Under the pieces are notes generated by a model. The model did not search any database. It saw only the letters and a list, made by a program, of their open reading frames with translations, and was not told the DNA's origin. From a bacterium (GTDB taxonomy: Bacteria > UBP14 > UBA6098 > B30-G16): 10,663 nucleotides of DNA. The DNA lies in the NCBI GenBank assembly GCA_027007865.1, contig JALTEE010000087.1, forward strand, positions 1 to 10,663. Reading direction: 5' to 3'. Shown here piece after piece: positions 6,180-10,663 of this stretch (positions within the stretch are counted from its first letter, which is position 1; the number at the start of each line of letters is the position of its first letter). A program made the translations under genes and the position numbers.

Positions 6180-9100
6180 TTATCTGATGTAATAAATCTT
6201 GTGTTCGATGGAAGTATCTTCGCATTTTGCGCGGACAAGATAAATTCCGCTCGGCGAACTTTTCGGACGCCATACGATTTCAGCAGATGGCATAGAAACA
6301 TCGAAATGCGATACGATTCTGCCTGAAATATCTAAAATATCCACCGAGGCATCCGACGAGAGATTTTTCAGAACAATTCTGCAATCATCGTTGAACGGAT
6401 TCGGATTTGCTATAATCATCGGTGCTGCGGGAAGATTTTTAGCCGAAGAAATATCCGCTGTGGTTTCTACTTCTGTGGATTTCCACGCCACCGTTGCATC
6501 GTCGATGAAAAAGCCTTGCGCATCGTCGCCATAGTCCGATGTGAACCTAAATTTCACCTGAACATCTGTTCCGGGCGGGAATGGGATTTTATAGTGCCAA
6601 TGCGTCCATCCCACCTCGAAATTTGTCGTCGGCAGTGCTCCACCACCACCGATAAATTCGAGTTGGCAAAGCGAATCATCGTCCACATCGTAGATGTAAA
6701 TATATAGCCCATCCGTTCCGCCGTCATCTTCGAGTGTCGTAACTTCGTATCTCATCCAGAATGAAAGAACGGGATGTTCACCGATGACAAATTGTTCGCT
6801 CGTCAACGAAGCATCGGCATCGTCGGGATATAGCCCTGTTGCCGTATCGGCGCAGCGATATGAATGTGCTCCATCGTAATAATCGTCCGTTGTTTGATGC
6901 CAAGGAGTGTCCATTGTGAACTCCGGTGTGCTTTCAGCATCGTCATAAAATCGTCCCAGTCCGATAGAAAGATAGAAAGTATCGATTTCGCCATTTGCGA
7001 ATGAGAAAACAACAGGTTGAACAGATGGCGACGGACATCCCGACGAAACAGCGAGGTCGATAGGAGTTAGAGTATATGTCGTTCCTGTGAACGCAGAGAC
7101 AGTCGCAGTTCCAGATACAGTCAGATAAGCGGACGGACTGCTAACGAGTATATCGCCATCATAGACATCACTGCCGGAATTTATCAGTTGTGCGAACATA
7201 GAATAATTTTCGCCAGCAATAGCGGCATCGCCAACATAAGTTCCCGCGAGACGCAATGTGTTCACGGAAAGCACCGGTGCAATCGCAGTTATAGCCACTG
7301 AAATAGGGAATGTATCGTCTCCGCAGACACAGTTCAATTCGATTAAAAATTCATCACCGTCGACGAGCGCACTGTCAGCGCAAATCACAGCAGAAAGAGC
7401 AAATGTATCATCACCTGATATCGAGGTCGGTCCCGGGTCGAACGACAATATTGTTCCGCCGCTCACCGCTTCGGGATTCCAAGAAAAATCGCTGCCCGAT
7501 GTCGTGTAATTGCGTATATGAAAATCAATCGATATTGTTTCCGCAGGTGAAATCGTATTTTGCGAGAGATAATCGAGTGCAAGATAGGGACTTCCTGCAT
7601 CTACATAAATCGTGTCGATGAACAATCTCTTGAAGCCATCGGGGGAAAACGCAGATATTTCCACAGGCGATGATGTGAGCGGGTCGAGCCACAGCTCCAC
7701 AGAGCCGTTGCCGAAAACTCTGTCGAGGATTTCGCCGTCCTGAATTGCCACGACGGAAATGTCACCGTCGAATGTCAATGTGAGCGGACTTCCACCCGAT
7801 TCTACAATTGTCGGCAGTTCGTGTTCCTGTGCAATGGGAACATCTTGCCACAAAAGCATTCCAGGTTCGCCGAGAACATTAATTTCATATATTTTCCACC
7901 GCCAGACATTTGCCCATCTTGCAAATGGTGCGTAATATGCTTTTGCCACAGCAAGCGCCTCGCCTATCGATGGATATCCTTCGAAGATATTTTTCCAGAA
8001 CTTGTGGTCGAAATAATCGGAATAACCATATCCGGGATTGCCGGGAGAACCCCATCCGTAGCGTGAATTCCCGACAAATGCAACGAATCCGCCATCGGGA
8101 TTTGTGATGAAATGCTCGGCGATGCAGTCATAATCGAATGCCGCAGGCCAGCATCCTATCGAATAGATAACTCCGCAGCGAGGATAATTATGCAGTGCAT
8201 CGGCATCAGAATTTCCGAAATAATCGTCGCCGACACCCATCACGGAGTAGAATGCGTGCCCGTCGTGATTCACAGCACCATAGCCATCATTGAAAGCAGC
8301 CGTCACCGATGCCATCGTCTCATTTCCGAGAGTTTCGTATAATCTCGTGAGGTCGAATCGCGTCGGCAGCGCATCATCTCGCACCATATCTTTGCCGATA
8401 CCGGCATCTGTGAACGGGTCTGTCCACAGAACTTCTCCTAAAAATAGCGCCTCTCCGCCAAAATCGGCAGGTGGTTCTTCAACATAAGTGATATATTTGT
8501 TTGCCCAATTGTTAAATTCATCGATGCTGCCAACAGATGGGCGGCCTATTATCACATCGGGATATAAATCAACGCTGTCGGCGACTTCACCGTATGGATA
8601 TGTGCCGTTTGCATTCCAGTCTCCATCGTAGTCTGCGAAATAGAGGTCGCAAGGAATGTAGTCTTCGTCGGGCCTATAGCCTTCTCCGCACTCCATAGCG
8701 TATCCTTCTCGGTATGGAACAGCATTTACATCGCCAACGAGCGCCACAGCGGCAATACCTGTGCTTTCATACAGGTCTTTCAGCGCATTTCGCAGTCTTT
8801 CGATTTCATCTATCCCCGGGAATGAAGATGTCGATTCTACCGTAATTAGCGTATCGTTCCAGCCCTGCCTTCGCAGTGCGAGGCGAAATTCATCCATTTT
8901 TTCGAGTGTAGAATAACTTTCCGCGCAGACGACAGCATAGTCTTTTGTTCCCACATCAGTTGCCCAAAGATGTGAGTATGCCGTCACCTCCTCGGGATTT
9001 TTTACTATTCCGCGCACCATTTGCGCAAATATTTCCGCACTTTTAGGCGAGCGTTTCTGCGGATGCAAAATTTGCGCAGGTTCATATTCCACAGAAATTT

Positions 9101-9596
9101 TTAGCGATTTCAGGTATTCTATTTTCCGCAGAGCAGGATTGTATCGGACAGGGTATACGATAAACCCCGCAAGCGAATATCCCGAAAAATTCCCGCCGCC
9201 TGAAAATTTCGCAGGCTGCGATGGCACGAAATCGTCTTGCGAATATATCTGCGGATTTGGCGGTAAAAATCCCGGCGAAACATCGAGCCCCGGCATAGGC
9301 CGAATTGTCGGCGGCTGAAATGGCGCGAGAACCACATCTTCTGCCAATACCTCGTATTCGGTGGAAATTATGCGAATCGATTTTGCACTGTTCATCGGTG
9401 GAAGTAGGACATTTATCGGTTCGGCGAGATATTCGGGACCGCCGCTTTCGCCAACCAAAACACAATTGTTCCCATCTATATTCCAGTAATTGCCATCAAA
9501 TTTCAAATCGAAATCGGCGGGATGATATGCGATATCCACAGCGATTTCACCGCCGAATGCCGATGCAACAAGCAACAGCAAAGATAGTATAAACAT
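6180..9596 (-). CDS. Secreted gingipain-like C25 cysteine protease with T9SS sorting domain
   Basis: 1138 residues from the start chosen here. A longer frame opens at ATG 9608, but GGAGG lies inside its first codons, 5 nt before the ATG at 9596, which marks the second ATG as the true start. Seen in order: hydrophobic signal peptide (1-15, MFILSLLLLVASAFG); a propeptide-like region (about 16-210); a Peptidase_C25 domain (about 215-585) with VALVGDVNAVPY, IIGRPSVGSIDEF, the catalytic pair H447 (NHDGHA) and C482 (YSIGCWPAAFD), 35 residues apart much as in gingipains, and NVLGEPGMLLW at its end; Ig-like beta domains (about 590-880); a jelly-roll/MAM-like domain (about 884-1040) with VLSFWMRYEV and QGFFIDDATV; and a C-terminal type A sorting domain (about 1060-1138) with IIANPNPFNDD, VDILDISGRIV and SPSGIYLVRA. 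It should be exported by Sec and then T9SS and act at or outside the cell surface. Substrate specificity is unknown. Confidence 0.93.
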   Translation of the reverse strand: MFILSLLLLVASAFGGEIAVDIAYHPADFDLKFDGNYWNIDGNNCVLVGESGGPEYLAEPINVLLPPMNSAKSIRIISTEYEVLAEDVVLAPFQPPTIRPMPGLDVSPGFLPPNPQIYSQDDFVPSQPAKFSGGGNFSGYSLAGFIVYPVRYNPALRKIEYLKSLKISVEYEPAQILHPQKRSPKSAEIFAQMVRGIVKNPEEVTAYSHLWATDVGTKDYAVVCAESYSTLEKMDEFRLALRRQGWNDTLITVESTSSFPGIDEIERLRNALKDLYESTGIAAVALVGDVNAVPYREGYAMECGEGYRPDEDYIPCDLYFADYDGDWNANGTYPYGEVADSVDLYPDVIIGRPSVGSIDEFNNWANKYITYVEEPPADFGGEALFLGEVLWTDPFTDAGIGKDMVRDDALPTRFDLTRLYETLGNETMASVTAAFNDGYGAVNHDGHAFYSVMGVGDDYFGNSDADALHNYPRCGVIYSIGCWPAAFDYDCIAEHFITNPDGGFVAFVGNSRYGWGSPGNPGYGYSDYFDHKFWKNIFEGYPSIGEALAVAKAYYAPFARWANVWRWKIYEINVLGEPGMLLWQDVPIAQEHELPTIVESGGSPLTLTFDGDISVVAIQDGEILDRVFGNGSVELWLDPLTSSPVEISAFSPDGFKRLFIDTIYVDAGSPYLALDYLSQNTISPAETISIDFHIRNYTTSGSDFSWNPEAVSGGTILSFDPGPTSISGDDTFALSAVICADSALVDGDEFLIELNCVCGDDTFPISVAITAIAPVLSVNTLRLAGTYVGDAAIAGENYSMFAQLINSGSDVYDGDILVSSPSAYLTVSGTATVSAFTGTTYTLTPIDLAVSSGCPSPSVQPVVFSFANGEIDTFYLSIGLGRFYDDAESTPEFTMDTPWHQTTDDYYDGAHSYRCADTATGLYPDDADASLTSEQFVIGEHPVLSFWMRYEVTTLEDDGGTDGLYIYIYDVDDDSLCQLEFIGGGGALPTTNFEVGWTHWHYKIPFPPGTDVQVKFRFTSDYGDDAQGFFIDDATVAWKSTEVETTADISSAKNLPAAPMIIANPNPFNDDCRIVLKNLSSDASVDILDISGRIVSHFDVSMPSAEIVWRPKSSPSGIYLVRAKCEDTSIEHKIYYIR

Positions 9597-9633
9597 TTTG
9601 TCCTCCATCGTTGATTGGGATTAAACATATATA

Positions 9634-9681
9634 ATTAAAAGCGTTTTTATAGGAAATGCTACTATTTTATTGTAAAGTTTA
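9634..9681 (-). promoter_or_regulatory. Possible promoter of the C25 protease gene
   Basis: Two weak arrangements are visible on the minus strand in the AT-rich gap upstream: TTGCAG with TAAAAT 18 nt downstream, and TTTACA with TATAAA 19 nt downstream. They overlap and neither is a strong consensus. If the host uses Bacteroidota-type promoters, neither need apply. The extent given is approximate. Confidence 0.25.
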
Positions 9682-9722
9682 TGTTTTCTGCAATTTATTC
9701 TAACTTGTTATAAGAGAACTAC

Positions 9723-9753
9723 TTTTACCTCCAATTTTTGGATTTTTTACCTC
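9723..9753. repeat. Short palindrome between two direct repeats
   Basis: TTTTACCTC occurs at 9723-9731 and 9745-9753, flanking and partly overlapping the inverted repeat TCCAA-TTT-TTGGA (9730-9742). The arrangement resembles an operator, about 130 bp upstream of the C25 protease start. No bound factor can be named. Confidence 0.35.
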
Positions 9754-9797
9754 TATGTCTAACTCATTGTGTTTCATAGTGATAGATATTTCCTGTT

Positions 9798-9896
9798 CCC
9801 CCTCATCTGTCCCGACAGGGCGGGACACCTTCTCCCGAAGGGAGAAGGGAATCCTCCTTTCTCGTTTGGGAGAAAGGAGTTAGAGGATAGAGGGGG
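9798..9896. repeat. 99-nt palindromic element forming a four-way junction
   Basis: Seen: an outer stem CCCCCTC (9798-9804) with GAGGGGG (9890-9896), extended by ATC (9805-9807) with GAT (9886-9888) past one bulged A. It encloses three hairpins: TGTCCCG/CGGGACA (9808-9814, 9821-9827; 6-nt loop); CCTTCTCCC/GGGAGAAGG (9828-9836, 9840-9848; loop GAA); and CTCCTTTCTC/GAGAAAGGAG (9854-9863, 9870-9879; 6-nt loop). Its GC-rich composition stands out from the AT-rich surroundings. The layout (outer CCCTCAT-type stem with TTCTCCC hairpin inside) resembles short interspersed palindromic repeats that I recall from intergenic regions of various bacteria, so a REP/MITE-like non-coding element is the most likely identity. 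No transposase and no clear target-site duplication are visible. It lacks tRNA features. Confidence 0.8.
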
Positions 9897-9971
9897 TAAA
9901 TAAAAACGCATATCAAAGAACTCAAAAATCACCTATTTTGCAGGGTTCATGTAAAGTTTGAAAAAGTTCAT

Positions 9972-10002
9972 TAAAAATGGCCGACGATAAAAAATCATCG
10001 GC
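9972..10002 (-). terminator. Rho-independent terminator after a decayed gene
   Basis: On the minus strand GCCGATGAT (10002-9994) and ATCGTCGGC (9988-9980) form a 9-bp stem with a five-T loop, followed by CATTTTTAA. One pair is G-U in minus-strand RNA but would be a C-A mismatch in plus-strand RNA, and the T tract is only on the minus side, so it acts leftward. It lies 48 nt after the stop codon of the sorting-domain remnant at 10051-10194. Confidence 0.7.
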
Positions 10003-10050
10003 TATAAATAAAAAAGGGTTGCTTTCCTCTGTTATGCTCGGCTTTGCGGA

Positions 10051-10194
10051 TTATTCTATCAAAATTGCTCGCTTGGTTATCTTCCGTTCACCGACTGTTG
10101 CTTTTACAAAATATATCCCTGATGGGATTGTTTCATCGGGTGTCCAGATATAGCCCCCTTGAGCCGATGCCAACTGGTCGGTATCGGGATTTGT
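10051..10194 (-). pseudogene. Remnant: C-terminal end of a T9SS type A sorting domain
   Basis: This frame has no start codon of its own and is closed upstream by an in-frame TAA at 10209-10207, so it was not recorded as a complete gene. It reads 47 residues and a stop: TNPDTDQLASAQGG, then YIWTPDETIPSGIYFVKATV, then GERKITKRAILIE. The core WTPDETIPSGIYFVKA matches the end of the type A sorting domain, and closely parallels WRPKSSPSGIYLVRA in the C25 protease of this window. The bulk of the parent gene (signal peptide, passenger domain and the PNPF strand) is missing upstream. The original terminator still follows. It is best read as the tail of a deleted T9SS cargo gene; expression is unlikely. 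Confidence 0.75.
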
Positions 10195-10326
10195 CCCCCT
10201 CCTAGGTTATTGTTGAAATTTTGTGTAAATAATAGGGTGTGTTTATGTTCAGGATATTGATATGTATTTTTGGTTGATTTTTGATAATTTATATTTAAGC
10301 GGTGTCCGGGAGGGAAATGCCTTCGA

Positions 10327-10426
10327 CTAAAAACGCCTTGTAAAAACAGCATCTTTCCCGCTTCTTCTGCAAAGTCCCAACAGTATCACGAGCATAAAAT
10401 ATCCCTTTTACGAGGCAGGACGGCAA
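10327..10426 (-). pseudogene. Possible second, frameshifted sorting-domain remnant
   Basis: In one minus-strand frame 10426 to about 10370 reads LPSCLVKGIFYARDTVGT; in the next frame 10371 to 10327 reads CRRSGKDAVFTRRF and then a TAG stop. Joined by a single frameshift these give GIFYARDTVG, a short linker and DAVFTRRF, which follows the pattern of the last strands of type A sorting domains (compare SGIYFVKATVGERKITKRA in the remnant to its left). The match is short and needs an assumed frameshift, so chance is possible. No upstream coding continuation is recognisable. Confidence 0.35.
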
Positions 10427-10663
10427 AGTGAAGCGACACCGCAGCAAACCCCCCAACGAGGAGATGCTATGGTAAAATACTGCCAAACATAACTTTTTAG
10501 ACACAAAAACAAATAGATACCAAATTAAACATTGAAAATACTTAATCCGAACAGCTGCGACAAGTAGACCCCAGTGCTACCCCCTATCATACTCGACCCA
10601 CTCATTAAAAACTTTTTACCTGGATACCATGTGCGTAAAGCGGACAAAAATTTTAAAAAATTT

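Larger units (their letters stand above)
9609..10663. other. Gene-free tail with repeats and gene remnants
   Basis: Over about 1 kb no intact gene is supported on either strand; the open frames at 10104-10352 and 10295-10504 (minus) have no recognisable protein features as they stand and only the remnants noted above make sense. The left part (9609-9960) carries the upstream region of the C25 protease and the four-way-junction palindrome. TGTAAAGTTT occurs at 9671-9680 and again at 9951-9960, on either side of that element. In 10430-10663 I see AT-rich sequence without gene, RNA or repeat signal; a gene may begin or end just beyond the right edge. Confidence 0.6.

Noticed and set aside
5941..6192. 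83-codon plus-strand frame opposite the small membrane protein
   Set aside because: It is antisense to a better supported frame with a ribosome binding site, and also runs over the end of the C25 gene; its hydrophobic end comes from AT-rich sequence.
9798..9896. Cloverleaf-like fold as a tRNA or tmRNA gene
   Set aside because: Stem lengths and loops do not fit: no T-loop GTTCGAATC-like sequence, no seven-base anticodon loop, a GAA triloop in the middle arm and no CCA end.
10104..10352. 82-codon minus-strand open frame
   Set aside because: It overlaps the sorting-domain remnant in another frame, has an unnatural composition and no ribosome binding site; it is a chance frame.
10295..10504. 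69-codon minus-strand open frame as a gene
   Set aside because: Only its middle part (GIFYARDTVG) resembles a protein family, and the likeness continues in another frame, so it is treated as a possible remnant.
1..10663. A defence, toxin-antitoxin, phage or transposon system
   Set aside because: No nuclease, helicase, transposase, integrase, toxin or phage structural protein was recognised on either strand.

Overview
The window reads as a piece of a bacterial chromosome from the FCB side of the tree (a Bacteroidota/Fibrobacterota-like or candidate phylum such as Cloacimonadota, Marinimicrobia or WOR-3). This placement is an inference from three things that occur together: a gingipain-type C25 protease with a type IX secretion (T9SS) sorting domain, a V/A-type rather than F-type rotary ATPase, and a bactofilin beside an M23 peptidase. 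The DNA is moderately AT-rich and every recognised gene lies on the minus strand, so the biological order runs from right to left.

Layout in order of transcription. At 10663-9609 there is about 1 kb without an intact gene. It holds two decayed C-terminal pieces that look like T9SS sorting domains, a rho-independent terminator that still follows one of them, and a 99-nt palindromic element that can fold into a four-way junction. At 9596-6180 lies a 1138-residue secreted C25 protease. At 6122-5931 lies a 63-residue single-pass membrane protein of unknown function. A near-consensus sigma-70 promoter then starts the next unit: cysK (5762-4866), a membrane-anchored M23 peptidase (4852-3995) and a bactofilin (3898-3497). 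A 93-bp gap with three direct copies of GTTATCAACA separates these from the V-type ATPase stator subunit H (3403-3101) and membrane subunit I (3099-1156). A SAM-dependent methyltransferase (1134-394) and the first 125 residues of a GT-C membrane glycosyltransferase (377 to the left edge) complete the window.

How the genes may work together. M23 peptidase plus bactofilin is a known cell-shape/peptidoglycan-remodelling pair. The methyltransferase and glycosyltransferase suggest surface glycan or lipid-linked sugar work. The C25 protease would be exported through the outer membrane by T9SS machinery encoded elsewhere. Together this is an envelope and energy neighbourhood. The V-ATPase part is incomplete: H and I are present and tightly coupled, but no K, E, C, F, A, B or D gene adjoins them within the window.

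I see no CRISPR array, tRNA, rRNA, transposase, integrase or recognisable defence system. The parts that best repay a second look are the repeat- and pseudogene-rich tail (9609-10663), the triple repeat upstream of the ATPase genes, the separated H-I pair and the small membrane protein.
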